Source of the DNA: DAOLCO01 sp964612555
Lineage (GTDB): Bacteria > Bdellovibrionota_C > UBA2361 > SZUA-149 > DAOLCO01
Direction of reading: 5' to 3'
Length of the DNA stretch: 64,000 nt
NCBI GenBank assembly: GCA_964612555.1
Contig: CAZTBW010000002.1
Location: 186,001 to 250,000 of the forward strand
In this document: in pieces, positions 48,805-58,377 of the stretch
Layout of the letters: every line of letters begins with the position of its first letter
Position numbering within the stretch: the first letter of the stretch is position 1
The notes under the pieces: generated by a model
What the model was told of the DNA's origin: nothing
The model's input: only the letters and a program-made list of their open reading frames with translations
The model's database searches: none
Made by a program: the position numbers and the translations under genes

Positions 48805-51090
48805 TCACTTTTTCGTTTTTTTAGTACCAGGGTTGTTTTTGTTATTACCCGACTGTATTACAGTGGTACCTCCTTTTCTGTCTTTAAATCCGGAAAGACG
48901 CAAGACCGTTCCTTTTTCATCATTTGCCTCCTGTTTCTCTTTTTCCGGCAGAGGTTTTTTTGACGCTGGAGCCGTTTCGGTTACTTTTGGAGGAGGTGCG
49001 GGGGAAGGTTCGGGAGGAGGAGCGGGAGTTTTACTGATAGTAGTGTGCGCCTTGTGGAGTCCCTTGAATCCTTTTAGCAGATTCAGACGAAATCCTCCCT
49101 GAGATTCATCCTGGGTATGTTCGTCGTCCTGCTCTTCTGCTTTTGAAGACCCGTTACTTCCACCTCTACTACCTGAACCCCCGTTACCTGAGCCCCCGTT
49201 ACTTGAGATATCTTCAGAATGATCTTCTGCGCTACCATGCCCCCCGCCTTGCCTTCTTGCCTGAGACCGCTCAATGGACAGAATGTGTTCGTCCACCCAC
49301 TCTGCAAGACCTATTTCATCAGCTTCAACCGCTTCATATCGGGTAAGGAACTCCCGTCCCTCCCAGGTGGCAGGCAGATCGGCATCAAACCAGATTGAAC
49401 GACCTTTTCTCAAGCGTCCATCCCCTTTATCAAACCATGCAAGTCCTTTTTCGGCAGACATTTCGTGCTTCAGCTCCTCAGCGCTTACGAGGTCTTTTTC
49501 ATCATCAGAGAAAGTCACTCCATCCCTGAAGCCATCAGCGGAGCGTTTGTTTAGTTCTATATGTTTGGTAAATTCACGACCTGATAAACTGGAAGAAAAT
49601 CCGGTTGCAAGAGTCTTCTTGGTGGTATTTATTTTACCTATCCATTCACACATGTCCTCGGCAGTTTTGTTGTCACCGATTCGCATGATGACTTTCAGGT
49701 TTACGTTTGCAATAACCCGCTCATAAAACTGCTCACTCAGCCCCATGGAACTGTCCATCAGTCCACCAACGGACTGTGCTCCGAAAAGAAGTGAGAACCT
49801 TCCTTTTCTTGCAAGCTCAAAAAGGTTTGCCCAGGTGGGACCAAAAGTGGAGGCACCCTCGTCAATCACTACCAGGTGTGGATCTTCAAGGTGATGCGTT
49901 CTACTGGAAGTGATTTCCCCGATAGAAACTTCAAGGTCTTCCCGAAACACTTTTACCATTCGTGCCGCACTTTCTGCTTCTTCCAGACGAGGAAGCATGT
50001 AATAAATAATTTTCCCCCGAAGGATTGCATCAGTCAGAGAAAGATCGGCACGGGGAACACAGAACATATCCCCGGCTTCGGAGTTTGCTATTGAGTGAAG
50101 CTCGGAAGCGATACCTCTCAGGTTATCCGTAAGTCGCTGCGCGTCAAGTTGACCTTTCGGGTTTCGATATGAGCTTGCAAGGTGTCCAAGTTCTATCATT
50201 GCCTGTTTGGAGCCTTGCTCATGAAGAAGATCACGCATCCTTGGGTATGCATAAGTAAAAGCAGAAAGTGCAACTGCAATATCCCGAACCGACCATGCAA
50301 GCCCAAGACTCTCCATTGCCCGTACTACCCGATACACGGCATCTGCCGCAAGACGATCGTAGTGTTTGGTGGTACTCTGGTCAGAAGTGGGAGGGAGTCC
50401 GCAGCGGAGTACTTTTCTTGCCTTTACATCGGCACGCTGAGTGGTGAATACGAAATTATATGAGCAGACCGGGTCAAAAGGGTCTACGACAATTACATCT
50501 TCAATGCGCCCGGTAATGAGTGCCATCATAATAATGTCCGCAAGAGTACCAGGATCTCGCTTTGCATCAATAAAAGTAAAACCACTAGCTCTTCCCCGCG
50601 CCATTTGCTGGAACATCAAGCCCTCAAGCCAGAGAGTTTTTCCAACACCGGTCTTTGCAAATACTGCCGCATGGCTGCAAATCTCATCATCGGTTACCCA
50701 GATCGGTTCACCCGAGTCTACTTCAAATCCAACAAGGTAACGATCAATCATGGATTTACCCTTTGCACGAGTCTCCTTGAGTGCCGTATCAAAAGCCCTT
50801 CTTTGTGGAGGCATTCCCAAGACAGGTTTCCCGCCTCTTCGCTCAGATTCCTGTTCCCGTTCGTGTTCGAGCCACCGGTGGTGTGAGTTAAGGTAGGTAA
50901 GTGCCATAAACCCTAAAAATGGGAAGATACCCACAACCAACAGAAACGCTCCGGGAGATAGCTTTTCAGAAAAAGAAGAGGTGGCAAATAAAATGCTTGC
51001 GACGAAATATGAAACAACAAGTATTGTTATATTATGTCGCTTGGTTTCAAACTTGTTTCTGAAACTTTCTAATGCGTAATCTCGTGCCAT
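48805..51090 (-). CDS. VirD4/DotL-like coupling ATPase (TraG/TraD superfamily)
   Basis: Membrane-anchored AAA+ ATPase of the type IV coupling protein kind. 761 residues: two N-terminal membrane segments (ILVVSYFVASILFATSS, LLVVGIFPFLGFMALTYL), Walker A FAKTGVGKTLWLEGL near 145-155, ATPase core with FIDAKRDPGTLADIIMMA, Walker B HLVVIDEGASTFGPTWANL near 405, and a TraM-recognition-like FSLLFGAQSVGGL. The last 150 residues are low-complexity (Gly/Ser, then Pro/Lys) and probably recruit cargo. Starts 2 bases after the stop of its membrane partner. No relaxase or channel genes are in the window, so a conjugation or secretion role is unproved. Confidence 0.85.
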   Translation of the reverse strand: MARDYALESFRNKFETKRHNITILVVSYFVASILFATSSFSEKLSPGAFLLVVGIFPFLGFMALTYLNSHHRWLEHEREQESERRGGKPVLGMPPQRRAFDTALKETRAKGKSMIDRYLVGFEVDSGEPIWVTDDEICSHAAVFAKTGVGKTLWLEGLMFQQMARGRASGFTFIDAKRDPGTLADIIMMALITGRIEDVIVVDPFDPVCSYNFVFTTQRADVKARKVLRCGLPPTSDQSTTKHYDRLAADAVYRVVRAMESLGLAWSVRDIAVALSAFTYAYPRMRDLLHEQGSKQAMIELGHLASSYRNPKGQLDAQRLTDNLRGIASELHSIANSEAGDMFCVPRADLSLTDAILRGKIIYYMLPRLEEAESAARMVKVFREDLEVSIGEITSSRTHHLEDPHLVVIDEGASTFGPTWANLFELARKGRFSLLFGAQSVGGLMDSSMGLSEQFYERVIANVNLKVIMRIGDNKTAEDMCEWIGKINTTKKTLATGFSSSLSGREFTKHIELNKRSADGFRDGVTFSDDEKDLVSAEELKHEMSAEKGLAWFDKGDGRLRKGRSIWFDADLPATWEGREFLTRYEAVEADEIGLAEWVDEHILSIERSQARRQGGGHGSAEDHSEDISSNGGSGNGGSGSRGGSNGSSKAEEQDDEHTQDESQGGFRLNLLKGFKGLHKAHTTISKTPAPPPEPSPAPPPKVTETAPASKKPLPEKEKQEANDEKGTVLRLSGFKDRKGGTTVIQSGNNKNNPGTKKTKK

Positions 51091-51092
51091 GT

Positions 51093-53291
51093 TTACCCTG
51101 TTGCCTGCTCTTTTTCTTCTATCTGGATTTCCTGTGGTGCAGGTACTGCTTTGAAAATCCTTAACTGATTTTCGTATTCTTCCGTTTCAGTGAAAATTTC
51201 AAGGTCGTCCTGATTGGGAGAATAGCGGTAGTACGTGTTTTCCCACTGTCTGCCCAGAATCTCTGAAAATCTTCTCTGACGAAGAGGTACCAGTGCATCC
51301 ATAAAAAGATGTTTGGAGGTTTCGTCCTTGTTAAGTACTTTTAGAATTGCATGTACCACTCCCACCAGAGGAACTGAATCATCTCCGATTCTGGTTGAAA
51401 GCCAGTTGTATTTGGTGAGCATTCTTCTTACAATGCGCCAGGTGTCATATATTTCTCCACCACCAGGGAGCGCTTTGATTTTTTGTACAATGAGGTCGAC
51501 CTCTTCACCGCTTTTATCAGCTTCCATAGCCTGACGTTTAAAGCCCGGGAGTCGTGCAGAGGTGGTAATCTGAGCCTGATATTTTCGGGTTACGTCAAGT
51601 AATTGTGCAATCTTCTTGAGTCGGGTTCTGTGAAATTCCGTAAGAGCCATCTTGACAAGGTCTTCAAGAGGAAGGAGCACTACTGATTTATGTACCAAGC
51701 CTTTCCAGAGTTTGTGATTTTTGTCAGATGCGCTTTGGGCTTCGTTGTGTTTGATTCGTTCAGTTAGTTTTGTTCTGAAGTTTATATGGAGTTCTTCTAT
51801 ATGGGCATCCAGTTCAACCAGTGAAGCCACCTCTTCTTGTTTTTCGGGTGGAGTGTAAAGGATTTCAAGCCAATCCCGGAGTGCTCTACTCTGGAGTGGC
51901 ATCCTGATTGGAAGAAATGCCCGACCAAAATCACCATGGCGACGTGAAGAGATGATCGCCTGACGTATGATAAGCCTGATATCTCCATTATACTCTTTAT
52001 GATAAGGGACAAGAGACTGAATAACGGCACGTGCCTGAAGGTGTGGATACAGGGATATTCGCGAATAACTTGACGCATGTGGTTTGTACACAAGCGCTTT
52101 TCCCGCTTCTATTGCAAGGTATGTTGAGACGACAACCTCTATAGGAGTTTCTGCAAGTGCCCAGAGTTTACTTGGAGTCATGGAGAAAAGGAGTGTTCTT
52201 GAAAGTCCCTGAAGTGGTGCGGAGACTTTTTCAAGTGCCTGAATGTGGTTCGGATAGTTTTCGTTTAAGCTTTTTGCCGTGTACTTTTGTTTTTTAAGGT
52301 TAGCAATGTAGCGTCTCGCAACAGTATGAGCTTCCAGAACGGCGGGCAGAGAACGCTCTACTCCGGCAAGAAGTATCCCGTCTTCATTTGAAACAATACC
52401 GGTCTGAGAAAGACGTGGGTCGGACTCGGGTTCGTCGTGATGTTCTTCCTGTTGAATGGAACTTTCAGGTTCGACAAAATGCGGATAGTTAGCATGTGCG
52501 TGAATGATCTGAAGCAGCTGCGTGTTTGTTTCATTCTTTGCGTGGTGTTTTTCAAGGAGTTTTCCAAGTTCTGTATTTTCTACGGCAGATTTTTCAGCCA
52601 TTTTGGGGCATGCAAGCCCCGGAGCAGAAAGATCAGTTCCGCTGAAACTGTTATTGGGACGATATGGTCCGTATATTCCGGAATAGAATGGACCATTGCC
52701 CCGGTCACATACCCCGAGGATTGTCTCACTTCTGGTCTGCTTGTCGTGAAACTGCATAAAGACATATCCGGCGAGTGCACCAAGTATCCACAGAGGTGAA
52801 AAGCAAAGTAAAAAGCCAATTCTCAAAATTGCTCCCGCCATCATCCGGTTCCCCCAGATGAAAAAATCGGAGAAAGTAAAGAAGGGGTCTATGTCGGCGT
52901 TTTTTGCATCTTCGGGGCTTTTAATCAGAGTGAAGATACTATCCATACTCTGTGCCAGTTGCTGATACATTATGGAAGCGCCGGGTACGAGAACAAAGGG
53001 TGAATTCTCAAGGAATGAGACTCTGCTCTGAACTGTTACTTGTATATTCTGAACCCAGAGATCTTTTTCAGGGGGACTGTGCTCCTCTACAGATTGATCA
53101 GTCCCCCTGAGATGAGATTCTGGATGAGATTCTGCTGAAGGAAATGTGGTAAGTGGCAGAAGAAAGAATCGGCAAAAGACAAGTACGAGAAAAGCGAGGA
53201 ATGCAGTTCTCTTGACGCTCCATCTCCCTGACAGCTCCTCATCGGTCTGCTTGCGAAGATCTAAAAGACGCTTTCCTAAGTTGTAACCCAC
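51093..53291 (-). CDS. Large membrane protein paired with the coupling ATPase
   Basis: Not recognised with confidence. 732 residues from GTG 53291. One membrane segment near 30-47 (TAFLAFLVLVFCRFFLLPL), a periplasmic loop of about 100 residues, a second hydrophobic region near 155-178 (FLLCFSPLWILGALAGYVF), then about 550 cytoplasmic, helical, charged residues. This two-helix plus cytoplasmic layout and the position before a DotL-like ATPase recall DotM/TrbA-type partners of type IVB coupling complexes, but I do not see the DotM sequence motifs and the protein is twice as long. Cotranscribed with the ATPase gene. Confidence 0.7.
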   Translation of the reverse strand: MGYNLGKRLLDLRKQTDEELSGRWSVKRTAFLAFLVLVFCRFFLLPLTTFPSAESHPESHLRGTDQSVEEHSPPEKDLWVQNIQVTVQSRVSFLENSPFVLVPGASIMYQQLAQSMDSIFTLIKSPEDAKNADIDPFFTFSDFFIWGNRMMAGAILRIGFLLCFSPLWILGALAGYVFMQFHDKQTRSETILGVCDRGNGPFYSGIYGPYRPNNSFSGTDLSAPGLACPKMAEKSAVENTELGKLLEKHHAKNETNTQLLQIIHAHANYPHFVEPESSIQQEEHHDEPESDPRLSQTGIVSNEDGILLAGVERSLPAVLEAHTVARRYIANLKKQKYTAKSLNENYPNHIQALEKVSAPLQGLSRTLLFSMTPSKLWALAETPIEVVVSTYLAIEAGKALVYKPHASSYSRISLYPHLQARAVIQSLVPYHKEYNGDIRLIIRQAIISSRRHGDFGRAFLPIRMPLQSRALRDWLEILYTPPEKQEEVASLVELDAHIEELHINFRTKLTERIKHNEAQSASDKNHKLWKGLVHKSVVLLPLEDLVKMALTEFHRTRLKKIAQLLDVTRKYQAQITTSARLPGFKRQAMEADKSGEEVDLIVQKIKALPGGGEIYDTWRIVRRMLTKYNWLSTRIGDDSVPLVGVVHAILKVLNKDETSKHLFMDALVPLRQRRFSEILGRQWENTYYRYSPNQDDLEIFTETEEYENQLRIFKAVPAPQEIQIEEKEQATG

Positions 53292-53676
53292 AGTGAAACC
53301 TGCCGAATGTTTAAAACCTTTCTAAAATACACTAAAGAACTGGTTTATGCAAGATTAGCAGGGGTTTAGGTCAAAACACATGAATAAAACCATAAAGGTT
53401 TTTCTTTTAATATCAAGTTAGTAACCCCCTGAACCAGCATAGCAGTTCTTATAAGTTATTGTCCTCTTAAGCATATATGTAAACTTTATCAGTCGGGTTT
53501 TTAAATAATCCCCCCGGCTTTTTAGAAAAAAATAATAAAATAAATAGGTTATCTTAGGGTAATAAAAAACTACGGAGTTCCTTTGCTTGTAGAGAAACCC
53601 AAGGTATGAGAGTCTGTGCGCAAAATTTTATATTTTATCCGGATTTTAAATTTCTAATAATTTAAGTGAGTTTATT
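53292..53676. other. Divergent intergenic region before the E2 gene
   Basis: A+T-rich. Contains CGGGTTTTTAAATAATCCCC then CCGGCTTTTT near 53494-53523, a phrase also seen after the M48 gene at about 36228-36250, probably a decayed repeat. No definite promoter or structured RNA recognised. Confidence 0.4.
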
Positions 53677-55065
53677 ATGGCAACTGAAATAACCATGCCT
53701 CAGCTAAGTGACACTATGGATCAGGGGACTATTCTTAAGTGGTTCAAGAAGGTTGGTGATTCAGTTTCCCGGGGGGATGCTCTTGCTGAAGTGGCAACTG
53801 ACAAAGCTGATCTTGAGATCGAGTCTTTTGATGAGGGCACACTTCTTGAAATCAGAGCCGGGGAAGGTGAGACGGTAAAAGTGGGTGCCTTGATTGCGGT
53901 GATAGGTCAGGCGGGTGAACAGTCGTCATCCGGTGCTGCTTCAGGTGGAGCGTCTGAGAGGGTGGAGACGCCGGGGGTGATCAATCTGGGAGCCCCCCTT
54001 CATATGGAACAGCCTCCTCAGGCAAGTCCTTCTCAGGCAAGCCCTTCGCAGGTAGATTCCTCACAGGTACATTCTTCACTGGTGAACGGTTCTGCAAGTT
54101 CAGCTTCTTCTTCCCAATCGTCTGATTCAGATGAGCGGGTGAAGATATCACCTCTTGCAAAAAATATAGCAAAGAGTCATGGCATAGACTACTCTCAGGT
54201 TTCCGGTTCGGGAGAGGGAGGGCGCATCACTAAAAAAGATGTTGAAAAACTGATTTCTTCAAGTCAGATTCCGGAGAAGCCGGCAGGTATCACTGGAGCG
54301 GGGGTTGCAGCGACAGAAGTTACAGCGGCAGGAGTTACGGCAATTTCTCACGAAAGACCCTTATCTATTGGCGCTTCTCAGGATGGCAGCAGAACAGAAC
54401 CCCTTAGCAAGATGAGGCAAACTATTGCATCCCGGATGGTGGAAAGTGTTACCACTGCTCCTCATTTCTATGCAACGTCACGTATCGAGGTTGATGCGCT
54501 TCTCAGAACAAGAGGGCTTCTGAAAACTCGTGCTGAATATGAGGGTATTACGGTAACTCACATGATCACAAAAGCAGTGGGGCTTTCTCTGAAGAAGTTT
54601 CCAAGAATTAATTCCAAATATGATAATGGTACCCTTGTTCAGCCTCTATCTGTAAATATAGGTATTATTACCGCACTTCCGGATGGACTTCTTATTCCTG
54701 TTCTCAAAAATGCAGATACGCTTAGTCTGGCTGAAGTCGTTCAGGAGTCTCACGGGCTCATCCAGCGTGCACGTGCGGGTAAGCCAAAATCAGACGATCT
54801 TCAGGGAGGAACATTTTCAATTTCCAATATAGGTAAGAACGAAGTGGAGCATTTCACCGCAATTATCAACCCGGGACAGGGAGCGATTCTTGCAGTGAGC
54901 AGTATTCAGGATGAAGCGCTTGTTAAGGATGCTAAAATAGTTCCGGGAAAAACTATACGTGTTACTCTTTCTGTTGATCATCGTATTATTGATGGTGTTA
55001 TGGCAGGGGAGTTTCTTACTTATTTGAAAGGGCTGCTTGAAGAGCCTGTGCTTATTTTTGCATAA
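53677..55065 (+). CDS. Dihydrolipoamide acetyltransferase (E2), pyruvate dehydrogenase type
   Basis: Core subunit of a 2-oxo acid dehydrogenase complex. 462 residues: one lipoyl domain with Lys43 in the ATDKADLEIESF motif, a long Ser/Gln/Ala-rich flexible linker with repeated SQASPSQ-like units, the subunit-binding domain KISPLAKNIAKSHGIDYSQV near 155-190, and the catalytic domain with ATSRIEVDALL, FSISNIGKNEVEHFTAIINP and the active-site motif VDHRIIDGV near 433. The linker and sequence favour PDH E2 over the 2-oxoglutarate type. The next gene makes the lipoyl group, 18 bases downstream; E1 and E3 are not in the window. Confidence 0.92.
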   Translation: MATEITMPQLSDTMDQGTILKWFKKVGDSVSRGDALAEVATDKADLEIESFDEGTLLEIRAGEGETVKVGALIAVIGQAGEQSSSGAASGGASERVETPGVINLGAPLHMEQPPQASPSQASPSQVDSSQVHSSLVNGSASSASSSQSSDSDERVKISPLAKNIAKSHGIDYSQVSGSGEGGRITKKDVEKLISSSQIPEKPAGITGAGVAATEVTAAGVTAISHERPLSIGASQDGSRTEPLSKMRQTIASRMVESVTTAPHFYATSRIEVDALLRTRGLLKTRAEYEGITVTHMITKAVGLSLKKFPRINSKYDNGTLVQPLSVNIGIITALPDGLLIPVLKNADTLSLAEVVQESHGLIQRARAGKPKSDDLQGGTFSISNIGKNEVEHFTAIINPGQGAILAVSSIQDEALVKDAKIVPGKTIRVTLSVDHRIIDGVMAGEFLTYLKGLLEEPVLIFA

Positions 55066-55083
55066 TCGTACTTTGCTATACGT

Positions 55084-56706
55084 ATGAAAAGAAAGACCAG
55101 ACCACTCATATTTGTTGATAGACCTGGTCCGGAGGATTATTCGGCAACGCTCAGTGTGCAGACCAATCTTCTTGAAGCAAGAATTTCAGATCCGGATATT
55201 CCTAATACATTGCTCTTTGTTGAGCATGATCATGTCTACACAAGAGGCAGGGGGACGCCCCATCCTGAAGATATACTTCCGCCGTATGATACTGTGCCCT
55301 CTGTTGAAATCAGCAGGGGAGGGAAACTCACGTATCATGGACCCGGTCAGTTAGTGGCGTACCCCGTATTCAGTCTGGAAGATTTTGGAAAAGATGTGCA
55401 CGTGTTTCTCAGAAAACTTGAGGATGTTATTATTGCGAGTCTTTCCTGGTTTGGACTTCGGGGGGTGCGTCGGGAAGGGCTTACAGGAGTCTGGGTATCT
55501 CCTGTCGGTGAAGGGGCTCCTGAAGGGGAATGGAAAAAAATCGCTTCAATTGGAGTCGGGGTAAGGAAGTGGGTGAGTTATCACGGTTTCTCTCTTAATG
55601 TTGACCCTGATCTTTCTTACTTTTCAGCAATATCTCCCTGTGGGCAGGATGGAAAGGTGATGACGTCTCTTGGAGAAATTCTTGGAGAAGATTGTCCTGA
55701 GATGTCCGTAGTGAAAGAAGTGGTGCTTGATGCGTTTTGTACCGTGTTTGGATTTCATCTCTCGAGTGAATCTGAAGATGCCAGAGGAGAGCAGGCGGTA
55801 AAAAGGAGGGCGCGACCTTCCTGGCTTAAAGTAAAAGCTCCCGGTTCACCTGCTTTTAATGATACGCACTCTATTGTTAAAAATCTTAATCTTGTAACCG
55901 TCTGTGAGGAGGCACGTTGCCCGAATATGGGGGAATGTTGGGCGCATGGTACCGCAACTTTTATGATTATGGGGGACCTCTGCACCAGACGCTGCTCATT
56001 CTGCTCGGTAAAAGATGGTTCACTTGACTCTCTTTCACCTCTCGACCCGATGGAACCGGTACGTGTTGCGCAAGCTATTCAGAAGCTGGGGCTTCGTCAT
56101 GTGGTGATTACCTCAGTTAACAGGGATGATCTTCCTGATATGGGTGCACTTCATTTTCATCACACAGTAAAAGCGATAAGACATGTCAATCCTGATTGTG
56201 ATGTTGAGCTTTTAATTCCTGATATGCGGGGAAGAAGAGAGCTTGTTGAAATGATTCTTCAGAGTGGTCTTGTAAAAGTTCTTAATCATAATGTTGAGAC
56301 CGTACTCAGGCTTTATAAGACCGTTCGCCCCGGTGCGCAGTTTCAAAGATCACTTGATATACTGAGGTGGGCAAAAGAGTTGCAACCCGGTGTTAAAACA
56401 AAGTCTGGTTTAATGGTTGGTCTCGGGGAGACCAAAGAAGAGGTGATGGAAGTACTTAAGTATCTTCGTTCATCCAATATTGATATTATTACCATTGGTC
56501 AGTACCTTCAGCCTTCTAAAAAACAATTACCGGTCTACCGTTTTGTTACTCCGGAAGAATTTAAAGAGTACGAGCTTGAGGCAAAATCACTTGGCTTTTC
56601 TCACGTTGAATCGGGACCACTGGTCAGAAGCTCCTATCATGCCTGGAAACACACCGGTGACCTTGAAGCGCCACGAGAGGAAGAGCGAATAATGGGAGCT
56701 TATTGA
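55084..56706 (+). CDS. Fused octanoyltransferase-lipoyl synthase (LipB-LipA)
   Basis: One 540-residue frame carries both steps of lipoate synthesis. Residues about 1-220 are LipB: SRGGKLTYHGPGQLVAYPVF, catalytic Lys near 154 in KIASIGVGVRKWVSYHGFSL and Cys186 in ISPCGQDG. Residues about 245-540 are LipA, a radical-SAM enzyme with two clusters: auxiliary cysteines near 274, 279 and 285 (CEEARCPNMGEC) and radical-SAM cysteines 300, 304 and 307 (CTRRCSFC), then HNVETVLRLYKTVRPGA and the C-terminal RSSYHAW with the conserved Ser. The linker (SEDARGEQAVKRRARP) is short. No frameshift or internal ribosome site is evident. Downstream of its target, E2. The 3' end overlaps the convergent dedA stop by 7 bases. 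Confidence 0.93.
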   Translation: MKRKTRPLIFVDRPGPEDYSATLSVQTNLLEARISDPDIPNTLLFVEHDHVYTRGRGTPHPEDILPPYDTVPSVEISRGGKLTYHGPGQLVAYPVFSLEDFGKDVHVFLRKLEDVIIASLSWFGLRGVRREGLTGVWVSPVGEGAPEGEWKKIASIGVGVRKWVSYHGFSLNVDPDLSYFSAISPCGQDGKVMTSLGEILGEDCPEMSVVKEVVLDAFCTVFGFHLSSESEDARGEQAVKRRARPSWLKVKAPGSPAFNDTHSIVKNLNLVTVCEEARCPNMGECWAHGTATFMIMGDLCTRRCSFCSVKDGSLDSLSPLDPMEPVRVAQAIQKLGLRHVVITSVNRDDLPDMGALHFHHTVKAIRHVNPDCDVELLIPDMRGRRELVEMILQSGLVKVLNHNVETVLRLYKTVRPGAQFQRSLDILRWAKELQPGVKTKSGLMVGLGETKEEVMEVLKYLRSSNIDIITIGQYLQPSKKQLPVYRFVTPEEFKEYELEAKSLGFSHVESGPLVRSSYHAWKHTGDLEAPREEERIMGAY

Positions 56707-57353
56707 GATACTTTCTTTCGTCTTTTTGCCTGAACGATTTCAAACACCGCAGGTAGAACAGAAATAATAATAATTGCAAGTATCACTAAACCAAAATTAT
56801 TCTTTACGATTGGCATTTCTCCGAAGAAATATCCCGCATAGGTAAGGATTCCGACCCAGAGTATGGCGCCGGTGATGTTGTAGACGATAAACTGTCGGTA
56901 CTTCATCTCCCCGACACCTGCAAGAAAGGGTGCAAATGTTCTTACAATTGGTACAAAACGGGCGATGATAATTGTTTTTCCGCCATATTTTTCATAGAAC
57001 CTCTGAGTCTTTTCTATGTATTCTTTTTTGAAATACCAGCGGTCTTTGATCTGATAGACTCTGTTTCCGATATATTTCCCGATGTGATAATTGACCCCAT
57101 CTCCGATAATTGCGGCAACAAGGAGAAGTGCGGCAAGTGAATGAACGTCAAGGATAGTTGTTGCTGAAAGAGCTCCCGCGGCAAAAAGGAGAGAATCTCC
57201 AGGGAGAAAAGGGGTTACTACAAGCCCTGTTTCACAAAAAATGATGAGAGCAAGAATTGCATACGTGGCTAAGCCGTACTCTGCGATGATTTCTGCCAGG
57301 TGTTTGTCCAGATGAATAAAAATATCAATCAGATTCAGCAGCTGTTCCCACAT
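56700..57353 (-). CDS. DedA family membrane protein
   Basis: Inner-membrane protein of the DedA/SNARE-associated family, now known in several bacteria to flip undecaprenyl phosphate or phospholipids. 217 residues with the hallmark FLPGDSLLFAAGAL, GDGVNYHIGKYIGNRVY, GGKTIIIARFVPIVRTFAPF and GILTYAGYFFGE. It lies back to back with uppP, which releases undecaprenyl phosphate, so a shared role in lipid-carrier recycling is plausible. Confidence 0.93.
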   Translation of the reverse strand: MWEQLLNLIDIFIHLDKHLAEIIAEYGLATYAILALIIFCETGLVVTPFLPGDSLLFAAGALSATTILDVHSLAALLLVAAIIGDGVNYHIGKYIGNRVYQIKDRWYFKKEYIEKTQRFYEKYGGKTIIIARFVPIVRTFAPFLAGVGEMKYRQFIVYNITGAILWVGILTYAGYFFGEMPIVKNNFGLVILAIIIISVLPAVFEIVQAKRRKKVSQ

Positions 57354-57497
57354 TTTACTTTAAATCCATAGAAAATTGTTATAGCGTAGTAAAAATTGCA
57401 CAACATACCTCTGTGATGGATTTTGTGCAATTACTATGAAGGTACTATCAGGCAAACAGGGTGGGCAAATGAGGCAGCAAATAAGGATGGGGGTGTT

Positions 57498-58319
57498 TTG
57501 AATCTCTTTCAAGTAGTTTTACAGGGCATTTTAGAAGGGCTCACGGAATTTATCCCGGTATCAAGTACGGGTCATTTAATACTTCTTGCAAATTTCCTTG
57601 GTTCTCATGGAGATAAAGAAAAGCTGTTTGAAGTTTTTATTCAGCTTGGAGCAATACTTGCTGTTGCGCTCATATATTTTGATAAGCTGGTCTCCATTGT
57701 GAGGGAGGTGCTTAAAGGAGGTTTGAGTGCGAAAAGATCAGTAAAAGGAGTAGCGCTCAGTTACGATGCCTGGGATATTCTGATTGCCTGTGCTCCTCCG
57801 CTTCTGGCAGGATTTTTCTTTTACAAGTATATTAAGAGCCTGCTTTTTTACCCATATCCGGTTGCCTGCGCCTTGATTTTTGGTGGAGTGCTACTTATTC
57901 TGGTTGAGAAAAAAGGAAAAGAGGTTCCTCAGCTTGATACGCCTGAGACAGTTTCGAGAAAACAGGCGCTGATGGTTGGTCTTTTTCAATGTCTTTCTTT
58001 GTGGCCTGGTATGTCCCGTTCGGGGAGTTGTATTATCGGGGGCAGATTCTGGGGGCTTTCCCGGGTGCTTGCAGCAGAGTTTTCATTTATTGTGGCAATA
58101 CCTATCATGTCGGCAGCGGTGGTGTATGATGTCTATAAATCGTATCATCTGCTTGAGCTTGGGGACTGGTGGTATTTTATTATCGGGTTTTTTGTCGCTT
58201 TTATATCAGGGGGACTTGCGGTGAAAGGTTTTATTTCGTATTTGACAAAATATTCTCTTGTCCCTTTTGGAATATATCGCATACTTTTGGGGCTTGTTGT
58301 GTTGTGGTATTTTGCATGA
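57498..58319 (+). CDS. uppP: Undecaprenyl-diphosphatase
   Basis: Membrane phosphatase that regenerates undecaprenyl phosphate for cell wall synthesis. 273 residues from TTG 57498, which follows AGGATGGGGG and gives the family's usual length; the frame is open back to 57423 without similarity. Seen: GILEGLTEFIPVSSTGHLIL with the catalytic Glu/Ser region, and LWPGMSRSGSCIIGG, the second signature, with about eight membrane segments. Confidence 0.93.
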   Translation: MNLFQVVLQGILEGLTEFIPVSSTGHLILLANFLGSHGDKEKLFEVFIQLGAILAVALIYFDKLVSIVREVLKGGLSAKRSVKGVALSYDAWDILIACAPPLLAGFFFYKYIKSLLFYPYPVACALIFGGVLLILVEKKGKEVPQLDTPETVSRKQALMVGLFQCLSLWPGMSRSGSCIIGGRFWGLSRVLAAEFSFIVAIPIMSAAVVYDVYKSYHLLELGDWWYFIIGFFVAFISGGLAVKGFISYLTKYSLVPFGIYRILLGLVVLWYFA

Positions 58320-58377
58320 AGTATTTTACATGAAGATGAAGAGGTAGGCAGTACACAGACGATGGATATTGAAGACC

